Shown here in pieces: positions 1 through 9,195 of a stretch of DNA of 15,360 bases. Source of the DNA: Gonium pectorale (Eukaryota > Chlorophyta > Chlorophyceae > Chlamydomonadales > Volvocaceae). The notes below the pieces were generated by a model. That model did not search any database, was not told the origin of the DNA, and saw only the letters and a program-made list of their open reading frames with translations. The DNA lies in assembly GCA_001584585.1 (NCBI GenBank), contig LSYV01000056.1, positions 567,869-583,228 of the forward strand. The letters are read 5' to 3'. Within the stretch, counting starts at the first letter, position 1; every line of letters begins with the position of its first letter. The position numbers and the translations under genes were made by a program.

Positions 1-1699
1 CATACCCGTCCTGAGCCGATTTGCCCTCACGACCATGGGCTTCACAACCACGGGTGTCAAGTGTAGGAAAACCACACAGTGCCCCCCGTCGAAGAGGTGC
101 CACCCCGCGCTCGCTACCCGGCCCCAGCGCAGTACCATCCCTGGGGGAGATCTCCCCTGACCATCCCTGTGTCCAAGTTCGTACAGAAAATATAGCGTAC
201 GCGTCAGGCAGCGTATGGCTAAGGGGGGAACAGACGTGGAGGGTGGAGCTCCATGGAAGCATTTCTGCTACGGACAGGTATGTGTGCCGGCTGTTGCTGG
301 ATGGCGGCTGACAGCTGGCCCTACCTGTACCCTTGCCTGTACCCTTCGCCGCGCTCACCCTCCGCTCCTGTACGGCTTGCGCTCGCGACTAGCAAGGATT
401 CGCTAAGAACAACGGATGGGTGGGTCAGCGAGTACTGAATGGTGTTAGCGCCATCCAGGCTGTCGGCGCGAAGCTCAGTCCACGAGTGGGTTTGTTACTT
501 TGTTGGCAGCGCGCCTACAACGTGTAACACACAACAACAGTCCACGAGTAGTGGAGCACTGGTGGAAAATGCCAATCCCGATCCCCTTACTTCATGCAGG
601 CCGCATCGGGACCAGGAGCTGTTCACGGACAGGGCCATCAGTTGCCGGGCCCAGGGCCACGGGGAAGCCGCCACCTGACGCCACTGTGCAAAGGCGTGCA
701 ACGGGCACTGAAATTCACGATCATATGTCCTGCCGTGGGTTTTGTGAACCCTTTCCGCATGGGATCTTCAGGGTCTTCAGAGGCCTTATTCACTGCTGGC
801 ATATGTGGCCTGCTGTATCATGTGTTGGTCGGGCCGCGTGGCAAGGTGAGGGCGTCCAAGTACGTCGTGCAATGGCGGCAAGAACATGCCGTGCGCGTGT
901 TTATGCTGGGGAGAGGTTGGTATGCCTTTCCGTTAGTACAGATTTGATGTTTTCGATTACAGATTACAGGCTCTCCAGAGGGGCTGCAGGCCACGAGCCG
1001 ATAGCAAAATGGGTGAAACACCCGCTGTCTTAGCCGTGACGTCCAGAACACGAAAAAAAAGGCGCAACGCGACACATACACCAACTTGGCGTTGTGAGGA
1101 CACGTATGCAAACTTGGTTTCTACAGAAAAGAACCTGAGCGGTTCGTGGGTTTAGTGTGTATTGATTGTCGTGAGAGAAACCACCCGTACGGCAGCAACC
1201 GTAAAAGTAGCTAAACGCTCCTCAGACGGCCCAAACCCTGCGCATTATCCAAAGTGCCCAAAATCGTACAGCATCCAGCCCCCGGACTCCATGTACTCCA
1301 TTTCTACGCCCTTCCGCCACCGTGGGGACAGACCCTTCCCATGCAACTCGTCGAACTTGCCCTGGCGCGCTTGGCGAAGTATGCAGCTAAGCACGGTCAG
1401 GTAGGGGGCCCCCACCATGCCCCCCGTGCGCCTGATGGTAGGTACCTAGCAGGCTCGTTATGCAGCGTGGCTCGTCAGCGCTAGAGATCGCGGTTTATTG
1501 GGCTAGACTTGGGGTTGAATCCACTTGTTTTGGCATACGCCGGCTGCTCCTAGCCTGGTAATCGTCGAGGGGCAGTCCCAATCAACTCCCTCGCGTGACT
1601 AGCCCTGGGCGCTTCATCGGTCGGAAGGGCGTGAAAGAGGGGGAATTAAACCGACATGTGAGCCTGTCGGCTAGGCTGGCCTGGCCGCGATCATTTCAG
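1..1699. other. No gene seen (left flank)
   Basis: No open frame here shows protein-like composition, recognisable motifs or a phase-consistent set of splice sites. The frames that exist are short, overlap on both strands and have mixed composition. Base composition is closer to even than in the gene regions, which fits intergenic DNA. A small foldback flanked by direct repeats (477-549) and a duplicated GATTACA at 954-968 are the only structures noted. A terminal exon of an upstream gene cannot be excluded. Confidence 0.5.
477..549. repeat. Foldback flanked by 11-nt direct repeats
   Basis: AGTCCACGAGT occurs at 477-487 and again at 539-549. Between them is an imperfect inverted repeat: TGTTAC (493-498) can pair with GTAACA (524-529), and inside that GTTG (502-505) with CAAC (518-521), closing on a GC-rich loop. 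This resembles a very small insertion with a target-site duplication, but it is short enough to be chance. Confidence 0.35.
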
Positions 1700-2612
1700 T
1701 GGGGCGGGCGGGTAGAAGGCAAGGCAGCAGGTGAAGGGACGTCCTCCCTCCCCGTTCCCGACTCATTGACTTCCTCACGCTGCCCGAGTAGCGTTTTTCC
1801 AGCAGCAAGGTCCGAACTCGCATCACGGACAACTTTCAGTATTGGCCAGTCATGTTTTCAGGGAAGGGGAATACGTGAGGAAGGGGCTGCCTGCCTCCAC
1901 TCTGAATGGAGGGAGCGCACGGGAAGTGACTACACGACACGACGCACGACACGGGAGGAGACTATGATTTCTGCCCCTTATAATAAACCCAAGAACTTAC
2001 TACGGGGCGCCTCCAGTACCTGTACGGGACGATGCGGTCATCTTAGCTTCTTGAATGTGGCCGGGCCGTGTTTTGGCACAGCAGCGCGATGTTGGCAAAA
2101 AAGGTGTAAACCGCAGATGGGGGAGCCGCACCTCTACGGCATACACACCCGAGGGCGCGGCGTTTCCAGTAGGGCAGGCGGGCGGTCTAAGAAGGGGCAG
2201 GCGAGCGGGCGGTGGGTGGCTGGTTGGCCGGGCGTTTGGCGGTTGATAGTCACAGTCATTCCCTCGTCCCGACTCTTTGACTCTGCTTGCTTCCTCGCGC
2301 TACCGGGATAGCCGTTATCTCAGCAGCGAGGTCCGAACTGGCATCACGGGCAGCTTTCCACCTTCAGTACTGGCCGGGCATGTTTTCGAGGAGAAGGGGC
2401 CGCTTGCCTCCATCCTGAAGGGAGGGAGGGCACGGGGAACGTCTCGGCCGTGTGTTTGCAGGCCTAAGAACGTACTACGCTCGGCCGTGTGTTTGCAGGC
2501 CTAAGAACGTACGGCCTAAGAACGTACTACGCCCGGGTAAGGGGCGCCTCCAATGCGGGACCCTCCGGTCATCTGAGCCTTTTGATGTGACCGGGCTGTG
2601 TTTTGGCATAGC
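1700..2612. repeat. Diverged tandem duplication, two units
   Basis: Two adjacent units of roughly 0.4 kb share the same order of sequence blocks. Unit A is about 1700-2085 and unit B about 2175-2612. Anchor blocks include GTCCGAACT followed by GCATCACGG (1810 and 2331), a CCTCC...GAATGGAGGGAG-like block (about 1893 and 2408), GGGGCGCCTCCA (about 2004 and 2538), and CCGGGC-GTGTTTTGGCA (2061-2078 and 2591-2608). The spacing between copies drifts from 521 to 530 nt, so small indels have accumulated. No open frame is conserved between the units, so this looks like non-coding tandem repeat DNA and not a gene duplication. Confidence 0.8.
2443..2531. repeat. Short tandem repeat (37-nt unit) inside unit B
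   Basis: A block running from CTCGGCCGTGTG to AAGAACGTACTACG occupies 2443-2479 (37 nt). It recurs at 2480-2512 without the final TACG, and its last 19 nt recur again at 2513-2531. Unit A of the larger duplication has only a single related AAGAACTTACTACG (1991-2004), so this expansion probably happened after the larger duplication. Confidence 0.85.
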
Positions 2613-2694
2613 CGGAGTTGGGCGGTGGGTGGCCACTTGCCGGTTGGCGGTTACTGGTCAAAGCGGGCGGGAACATCAAACTCGAGGACAATCT

Positions 2695-2811
2695 GTGAGC
2701 ATGCTCACGTAACTATCAATCACCGACATCACCAAAATGCATTATGCATACCAACTCTGCAGCAACGGGTAGCAGTGCTCTTCGGTCTCGCAGGGCGTGG
2801 AAGAGCACGTG
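2695..2811 (+). promoter_or_regulatory. Putative promoter / 5' UTR of the GT90 gene with two palindromes
   Basis: The 117 nt before the ATG hold two perfect palindromes. GTGAGCATGCTCAC lies at 2695-2708 and ATGCATTATGCAT at 2737-2749. This segment is more AT-rich than the gene body, as promoters in GC-rich green-algal genomes often are. No convincing TATA box is present at a fixed distance, and the transcription start cannot be placed. Confidence 0.4.
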
Positions 2812-5800
2812 ATGTATCGCCAAAGTACCTTGCTCTGTACCTGGCTGCTGCTCTTGGCACTACGCGCTTTCCGACTTCTTGCGTCGCCACTGCCCTTTGT
2901 GGAGGTGCCGCTCGGGCGAGTCCCGCTCGAAGATACTCCCGAATGGAACAAGCTGCTGAGGTACCTTTATCTACCTTTAAGTTGCTGTGGGAGGCCGGTC
3001 CTTGATGTGCCGATTGCGTGTCCCTCCCACAGCGAAAACCTGGAGGCGGACCTTATCTATTGGCGCAAAAAAGCGCCACTGAAAGCTGAAGATGTGCTCA
3101 CAGCGTACAACATGACCCTGAAGGCGGGGCCGGGACTTGGGCAGGGAAACGGCGTGGCAGGGTCGCTGTGTATTGGCGTGGCAGGGCGACCGGTACGCAC
3201 CTCGTTTTCCGCACATTGCAAGTTGACTCTACTCGTTGATTCCTGCATTCCTATCCTCCGTCAACTCACCGCCCCTACTCTCCGTCTGTCTGTGCTCCTC
3301 CTCGCATTCAATGCACAGGCCATGAACATTCCGGCGGTCATTCAGGCAGGTCGCGGCACCGCGTGGAGACGAACGGCCCAGCTGTGCTGGTGGAAGGGGG
3401 AAGGGGCAGTAGGGGGGAGGAGGCGGAGGACTGTCGGGTTTGCGGGACGGCACCGGTCCGCATGTGTTGCGGGCTGACTGCCGGTCGCTGGAGACACCGC
3501 GGGATACGGCAAGCGGGCAGCAGAGCTGTCAACAGAGCGCTTCTATAACGCCCACCAACCCCAAATCCCATCGTGACGGGGCGCACTATGCAAAGCCTCG
3601 ATGCTCCTGGAAACGCCCGCCTGTACGTGCTTCGGGGTCACGCGTTCCGACCCTTCTTCTCCTTTCCCCTGTACGGTCCTCAACCCATTCCCCTCCCCCA
3701 AGCTGGTGCTAATCTACAACAACAAAATCTACTGGCCCATGCGGCCCGACCCCGACGGCGACGAGCCCGCCCGCACGTGGGCGAGCTACTACGTGAGTCC
3801 CGAGTCCTGAGCACGTACAGCATTGCGGGAAGGCAGGATCCTGCACTTGCCCAACCCCACCTCCACCAACCCGCCTTTGACGGACGCGTGTCGAGCCTGT
3901 GCAGTCCGCTCGCCGCGAGCCGAGACGCGTGCTGCCTCGTCACCTCGCAGCTGGCTTGCCCCCTTCGCACTGGGTGCCAGCCCATCGCCTCGCAAGCACT
4001 GCCGCCCGCCCACTGCCTCCCGCCCACCCACCTCCTCCCGCCCGCAGGTGCAGTACTTCCACCGCCGCATGGGCCGCGCGCTGGCGTCAGGGCGGGTCAA
4101 GCTGCCCAACGTGATGTTCGTGTACAACACAGACGATAACGCGTGAGCGGGGCCTGGAGGCAGTTGGAAGCAAGCGGTGGAGATCATACGGTTGTTACCG
4201 TTGTTGCAGTTGTTTAGTTCGTTGCAGTTGTTGCGGCTGGCAGGTGCCAGGTGGGCGTGGCGGCGCGGCGGCGGAGTACGCCTCCGTCTGCCGAGGTTGT
4301 ATGGCCGCAGGGCGGGCGCTGCCGGAGGCGGCCTCCGGCAGCGAGCTCGCCGCGGCCGCGCCCAGCCCTGCGGCCCATCCGCCCGCCCCCAGCCTACCGT
4401 TACCTTACCCTGCAGTGCGGTGGCGCCCAGCCCGTTGACGTGCAGATCTTTCTGCTCAAACTCCCTGCGGCGGGCCCGGACGTGCGCGCGGGCCTGCAGC
4501 GGCGGGTAGGGCCGGTCTGCAGCTGTAGCGCGTCGCGGACGGCAATGCGCGCCACGGGTCCGCAGAGCAGGCGGGCGCGTACTGCTGTCCGCGAAGCGCC
4601 ACAACTGCGGACCGCCCTGACCGTTGCCGCAACCGCAATCTCCAACCGCCCAACGGCCGCACACTCCCGCCTGTACAACACACCCTCGCAGGCCGCGCTT
4701 CGGCGCGCCCGACCGCAACCTGCCAGTGCCGCTGCTGAGCCTGGTCAAGTCGGCGGGGCTGACGGACGGGGACGATCTGGATGTATTGGTGCCGCAGGTG
4801 AGGGAGGGCGCGCCGTGCCGTAAACCGCGCTGCCCGTACGGCAGTATGGCAGCGCCGCAGCCCGTACGGCAGGGCTGGCGCTTTCGGGTGTGCATGGCGC
4901 GGGTTGGGGTAGGATGGGTCCCAGGCCTGGGAAGGTGGGGTCCCGGGCAGCAGGCGGGTTGCGGAGCAGTCTGGCGCTGATGTGCAGGGCCTGATGGGTT
5001 TGGGGTGCGGAGGGGTTGGTGGGCTGGTGGATCGGTGGATCGGATGAAGAACGGCTTGCCCCGGTCCTCCCCCGCCCCGTCCCCTCCTGGATATGCGTAC
5101 GAAAGGCGGTCCACTTGCCCCTCTGGGCCTGGACTGCAGAGGCCTCCCGCCCTGATGTCGTCCCCCCTTAATGCTACAGACTCCCTCCCCCCGCAACCCC
5201 CACAACTCGTTATTCATACCCTCTCCCCTTCAACCCCCCGCCACTCCCGCCCGTAGATGTTCCAGGTGCACAACTCCCACTACACGACGCCCTGGCACCT
5301 CAAGACGGATCGGGGTGTGTGCGGATGTGGGGGGCGGGGGGAGGCGGGCAGGTGGCTTGGCGTGCGTGCCCGGGGGCGATACGGGGGTGGGGGGATGAAG
5401 ATAGTGGTGAACGGGGGGGGTGTTGGGGGTCCCGCGGACGCCGCGTGGGAACGACCCGCCTCGCCCCTCGGGGGGAGGGGGGATGGTTGGACGGTGGTTG
5501 GTCAGTTGCCGGCGGCGCGGGGTGCAGGTTGGACGGCGGGGTGCGGGCACGGAGGTGGGTGCGGTTTGGGGGCTGGTAGCGGCGGGGCATACGCCCCAAC
5601 GCTTCTTCCGCGGCAGCCGTGTCTTGGCTTTCTGGACCCCCCCCCTATCGCAGCACCGGCTTGTGCTGGGGCCGCCCCTCCCCAGACCGCAAACCGCACA
5701 CTGCCAATGCATTACCGTAGCTCTCCAGTGTCCTTTCCTCGCATCTCATCCGACCTCACCCGCACTGGCGCCGCTCGTCCCCTTCCGCGCTCCCACTCCC

Positions 5801-8300
5801 TTCCGCGCCCGTACCTCCCTCCCCCTCCCCCCCCGCGGCCCCCCTCGCCAGCCTTCTTCCGCGGCATCGGCTTCTGCTCCGACCAGTGGCGGGCGCGCTA
5901 CCCGGCCTGCCCCGACCCCTGCGCGCGCACTTTTTTGTCGTACCTGTCGGAGCGGGACCGCCAGGCGGGCAACGCCAGCGCGCTGGACGTGGGGCTGGTG
6001 GAGACGTGGAAGCACAGAGACCCCACGCCGAGCAAGGTGGGGAACAGGGCGGGGGCGGGGCGGCGGAGTCGTGGAGTCGTGGTGGGGCGCCGGGGTCAGA
6101 CAGTTGGGAAGCCGGGGTTTGGTGCCGGAGCTCTGCTGGGAGGAGGGTGGCGGCAGTCCTGGTTCTGGATCCGGCCCCGGCGCGCGCTACTCAGCAATTC
6201 GGTTAGTTCAATTGCGGCAAAGGCCCCCTCCGCGCCACCCTGGCGTGCGCGCACGGGCTCGGGCCTCGCAACCAACCCCGGAGGTGCGTGGGGGGCGGGG
6301 CAGCACGGGCGAGAGAGAGGGAAGCTGCTGTGCCGGCCGGGTGCCAATCTAGGGCACGTGTGGAGCCGTGATTGCGCGCTCCTAGCCAGTACCTGAGTCC
6401 GCGAATGCCCGCGTCCCTTGTGTCCCACGTGTTTGCCCTTGCGGCTGTGCCCCGCCCCGTGCCGTACATGCAGTCGTGCCTGCCATACGACCTACCCGTG
6501 CTGGACCGCGTGCCGCTCGGCAACCATTCGTCATACAAGTGGCTGCTGCAGATGGAGGGGATAACCGCCAGCAACCGCCTCGGCCTGGTGCGCCCGGCTG
6601 CTGCACGCTGCCTGCTGACGTAGAAGGCGGGGCGCTCGGCGTCCTTCCTTCCTTCCCTCCTTGGTGTGTTGCACGTATGCATGCATGACCGACCGACGTG
6701 CTCGAACCCATGGGCCATGGCAGACAGACAGGTAGTGTGCACCCGCTCCCACTGGGCCTTTAGGCCCCCGCCTCACCCCCGGCTCCCCTCGGCGCCCGCC
6801 TCCCCTCACGGGCGCCGAGTTGTTGACCTCGGGAGCGACATGCGCCCCCAGGCTTCTCTACAATGCCTTCCAAACCCACTACCCCTTGGGCGCCCCCTCC
6901 TGCAGCTTATGCTGGTCAACTCGGTGGTGGTGATGCAGCGGTCGTACTGGCTCGAGTACTTCTACAGGTGGGGCGGAGGGAGGGCGGGGGCGGAGGGGCG
7001 GGGGATACTCAGTTCGTGGGCAGGCTGAGTGATGATCGACGAGACAAGTGCGCAGGAGACGCGTTCGTCCGTCGGGGGAGGGGCGAGGCGGGGGTTATGA
7101 GGGGCATGAGCCGCGGGCCAACGGGGGGAGGAAGGGAAGCATGTGAGAGGTATGTACCGGCGTGCCTACGGGGAGGGGCGTGTGGGAGTGGGTGAAGGCT
7201 GAGGAGGTGAGGGGTAGGTGTGGTCGAGGGCTGCGTCGACAATCGCTACCGGCTCCGGAAAGGGGCGGGTGCGGGGCTGCACCCGGCCCCGGGCTGCACC
7301 CGGGTGGGGTGGGGTGGCAGGGCACCGCCCGCCTGCCCGCCGTCGCAGTGAGGCCTTGCCCCGTGACACGTGCCACCGGCTGCGACACGTTCTGCGTGTG
7401 GGTGGGTGCGTGTGTGTGTGGGGTGGGGGGGGGGGTACGGAGATGTATGGCTTTGCGTTGCGGGCTCTGCAGCCGCCCTCCCAGGTTGTACGCGGGGGCG
7501 CGGCCGCGTTGACCCCAGCCCCTCCGCGTCCTGGCGGGGCTGAGTGGGCGTTCGTGTTCAGCGGGACCCAACGGTCCATGCGGGGCCTGATTGCTCTTGG
7601 CCGGTCTTAATTTTGGTTCCCTGTATCTAGGTGTGGGATGGGCACCCAGGTGTGCTTTCTACCTGTGCCGTACTGCTGAGGGTGTCCACTCACGCATGCC
7701 GTACGCGCACCTACGCCGTACGCGGCGCCGCACAGGTCGGTCAAGCCGTGGGTGCACTACGTGCCCTTCTGGAACTCGACCGCCCCCGATGGCCGGCCGC
7801 TGGGGATGGACGACGTGTACGGCACGTTGGACGAGCTGCGGCGGCTGGATCGGGAGCGGCCCGAGGCGCTGCAGCGGATCGTGGCCGCCGCCAACGAGTT
7901 TGCGGTCAGGTGGGACGGAGCCGCCAACTGTGCAACTGCCAATCGCCTGCGTGATGTGAAGGGACTGCCGGGTACCGCGAGGCGGCGCTGGGGCTACGCG
8001 GCCCTAGGGTCTTCTGCCGACCTGCATCGCGGCTGGTGTGCGGGCGGGATGCCTGCGGGATGACACGTACCTGCGGCTTATCGACTGAGAGCACCTTCCA
8101 AATTCCAACCCACGGACCCCACGCTGCCGCCCCGCCCCACGGTGCGGTACTCGATGCGGCCCCTCAGGTACTTGACGCCGTACGGTCGGGCGCTGTACTA
8201 CCAGTCCGCGCTGTCCGCCTACAAGTCGCTGTTCCCCGACATGGACTCCTTTGTGGAGTCCTTCGTGGGGCGCATGCGGGCGGCGGGCTGGAGGATCTGA
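2812..8300 (+). CDS. Glycosyltransferase family 90 (CAP10-like / protein O-glucosyltransferase-like), intron-rich
   Basis: Exons fitted by phase: 2812-2960, 3033-3123, 3703-3792, 4048-4142, 4692-4797, 5257-5314, 5852-6036, 6474-6587, 6906-6967, 7736-7909, 8168-8300 (TGA). They join without a frame break into about 418 residues, or about 442 if 2961-3032 is retained. The start is the first ATG in frame. It is followed by a basic residue and a leucine-rich stretch (residues 6-25), read as a signal anchor, so the protein is probably ER/Golgi lumenal. Family landmarks, in order: EADLIYW...LTAYN (54-76), VLIYNNKIYW (82-91), LPNVMFVYNTDDN (129-141, at the place of the family's acidic catalytic loop), DVLVPQ (172-177), PWHLKTDRAFFRG (189-201), LDVG (241-244), YKWLLQMEG...SNRL (279-294), LMLVNSVVVMQ (297-307), KPWVHYVPF (320-328) and a C-terminal YLTPYGRALYYQSAL. 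GT90 enzymes transfer xylose, glucose or similar sugars in the secretory pathway, but donor and acceptor cannot be told here. The exon 8 start could instead be 6390 (28 extra residues). Most donors keep G at +5. Confidence 0.92.
2961..3032 (+). other. Candidate 72-nt intron or in-frame retained cassette
   Basis: The segment begins GTACCT and ends CCCACAG after a pyrimidine-rich run. It is a multiple of three, contains no stop in the reading frame, and would encode 24 residues including a CC pair and a third Cys. Splicing gives ...NKLLS-ENLEADL, and retention gives ...NKLLRYLYLPLSCC... . The donor lacks the +5 G seen at nearly all other donors in this gene, while the acceptor is good, so both forms are possible. 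Confidence 0.5.
4318..4342. repeat. Perfect 11-bp foldback in a GT90 intron
   Basis: GCTGCCGGAGG, a CGG loop, then CCTCCGGCAGC form a perfect hairpin inside the intron between 4143 and 4691. Confidence 0.85.
5602..5866 (+). repeat. Exact 14-nt copy of the FFRG exon start within the preceding intron
   Basis: CTTCTTCCGCGGCA occurs at 5602-5615 and at 5853-5866. The second copy begins the exon that encodes the conserved AFFRG motif. In one frame the first copy also reads RFFRG and is followed by a short open stretch, but it has no suitable acceptor, so it is intronic in the model given. Confidence 0.7.
6788..6819. repeat. Perfect 11-bp hairpin in a GT90 intron
   Basis: CTCGGCGCCCG (6788-6798) and CGGGCGCCGAG (6809-6819) are exact inverted repeats around a 10-nt pyrimidine-rich loop. 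The hairpin lies within the intron 6588-6905, about 90 nt before its acceptor. Confidence 0.85.
7394..7435. repeat. G/T-rich simple repeat in intron
   Basis: A run of alternating GT and GGGT followed by ten or more G lies in the 768-nt intron 6968-7735. It is low-complexity DNA with no coding sense. Confidence 0.7.
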
Positions 8301-8974
8301 TGGCTTGGGCTCTCTGCACGGAACGAGAGGGCTGGGGAGCGTGGAGGGCGGAGGTTGGGATAGGAGACCAGTGCCTTCTCTGTGCCTCTGGGCCTCTGGG
8401 CCTCTTGTTGGGGCAAGTGACGGGTAGCGGCTGGGTGCAGGACACTGAGCTTCCAAGTCTGTTTGCTGGGGTTGGCTGGAGCGGCCGAGTACCGGTAGTG
8501 TTGGTCCGGTTGCCACGTCAATGGCGGCAGGGGAGCTCGCAAGACACTGGCGGCAGCACCGGCTTTGCATTCCACCCCCATTGGAGTGAGTGCGAACTGT
8601 TGCAGGGGTGGAGCTTGAATGTGAAGTAATAGTTGTTGTTTGCGGGGCGGGGCCCGGGGTGCTGGTGAGCGGGGAGGGTACATGTGCCATTCGTTGGGCG
8701 TCCATGGAGCGGTCACTGGAGCTTTGGGATCTTTTTGCATTTTTGGCAGGGGAAGCGTAGGACCTGCCCGTGCCCTAAAAGTAGTGGAATGGAGAGGATG
8801 AGGTAAGTCCGACGGAGGGGATGGGAGGGGCGGGGAGGTGGCAATAACCTGTCAAAGTGCCAAGCCAGGAATGCCCGAAATTGATTTGTAGGGAGGTACG
8901 CCCCCTCATATGCTGCGTAGGAATGCTGTATGGTTCGCAGCGTTTGGTGTCCGCTGCTGGCGTTTGTTTGGCGT
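8301..8974 (+). other. 3' UTR and intergenic spacer after the GT90 gene
   Basis: No coding frame with support lies between the GT90 stop and the tRNA. The TGTAA hexamer core used as a poly(A) signal in volvocine algae is not found between 8301 and 9072. The nearest variants are TTTGTAGG at about 8886 and 8986. The transcript end therefore cannot be placed. A short tandem CTGGGCCT copy lies near 8388-8405. Confidence 0.5.
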
Positions 8975-9038
8975 GCGTGTGCCGCTTTGTAGGTCACGCA
9001 CCCTACAAAATTTAAAAACCGAGGGGCGTGTGCCGCTT
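8975..9038 (+). promoter_or_regulatory. Repeat and hairpin just upstream of the tRNA
   Basis: GCGTGTGCCGCTT occurs at 8975-8987 and exactly again at 9026-9038. Between the copies, TTTGTAGG (8986-8993) and CCTACAAA (9002-9009) form a perfect 8-bp hairpin, followed by an A/T-rich run (9006-9018). The last copy ends 34 nt before the tRNA. An upstream A/T-rich element is common before plant-type tRNA genes, but a role for the duplicated motif is only inferred. Confidence 0.45.
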
Positions 9039-9072
9039 GCGCCTATGGGTGGGCACTTTGCCAATTGGGCAT

Positions 9073-9179
9073 GACGAGGTGGCCGAGCGGTCTAAGGCGC
9101 TAGATTCAGGGCTATCCGGTTCCACCGGAAGTGAGTCTTCTAGTCCGAAAGGGCGTGGGTTCAAATCCCATCCTCGTCA
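9073..9179 (+). tRNA. tRNA-Leu(CAG) with a 27-nt intron
   Basis: The acceptor stem GACGAGG (9073-9079) pairs with CCTCGTC (9172-9178), with A at 9179 as discriminator. The D region GGCCGAGCGGTCTAAGGC and the T arm (GTGGG, loop TTCAAAT, CCCAT at 9155-9171) carry good A and B box promoters. The anticodon stem CTAGA (9100-9104) pairs with TCTAG (9139-9143). The loop reads TT-CAG-G, then an intron at 9111-9137, then T9138. The intron thus sits between positions 37 and 38, the standard place for nuclear tRNA introns. A long variable arm (TCCGAAAGGGC) fits tRNA-Leu. The intron itself holds a 5-bp hairpin, TCCGG/CCGGA at 9115-9129. No CCA is encoded, as expected for a nuclear gene. Confidence 0.97.
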
Positions 9180-9182
9180 CTG

Positions 9183-9195
9183 TTTTGGTTTTTTT
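9183..9195 (+). terminator. Pol III terminator
   Basis: A TTTT run (9183-9186) and a seven-T run (9189-9195) start 4 nt after the tRNA 3' end. This is the usual RNA polymerase III stop signal. Confidence 0.9.

Noticed and set aside
1595..2311. Plus-strand open frame of 238 codons
   Set aside because: It has no ATG start, crosses the tandem duplication with no conservation of frame between the units, and has no protein-like motif.
3789..5114. Minus-strand open frame of 441 codons
   Set aside because: It lies antisense over GT90 exons and introns. It is Arg/Pro-rich as expected for the shadow of GC-rich DNA, and it has no motif.
5257..6396. Plus-strand open frame of 379 codons read as one exon
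   Set aside because: Only 5257-5314 and 5852-6036 are exon. The rest is Gly/Arg/Pro-rich intron that happens to lack stops.
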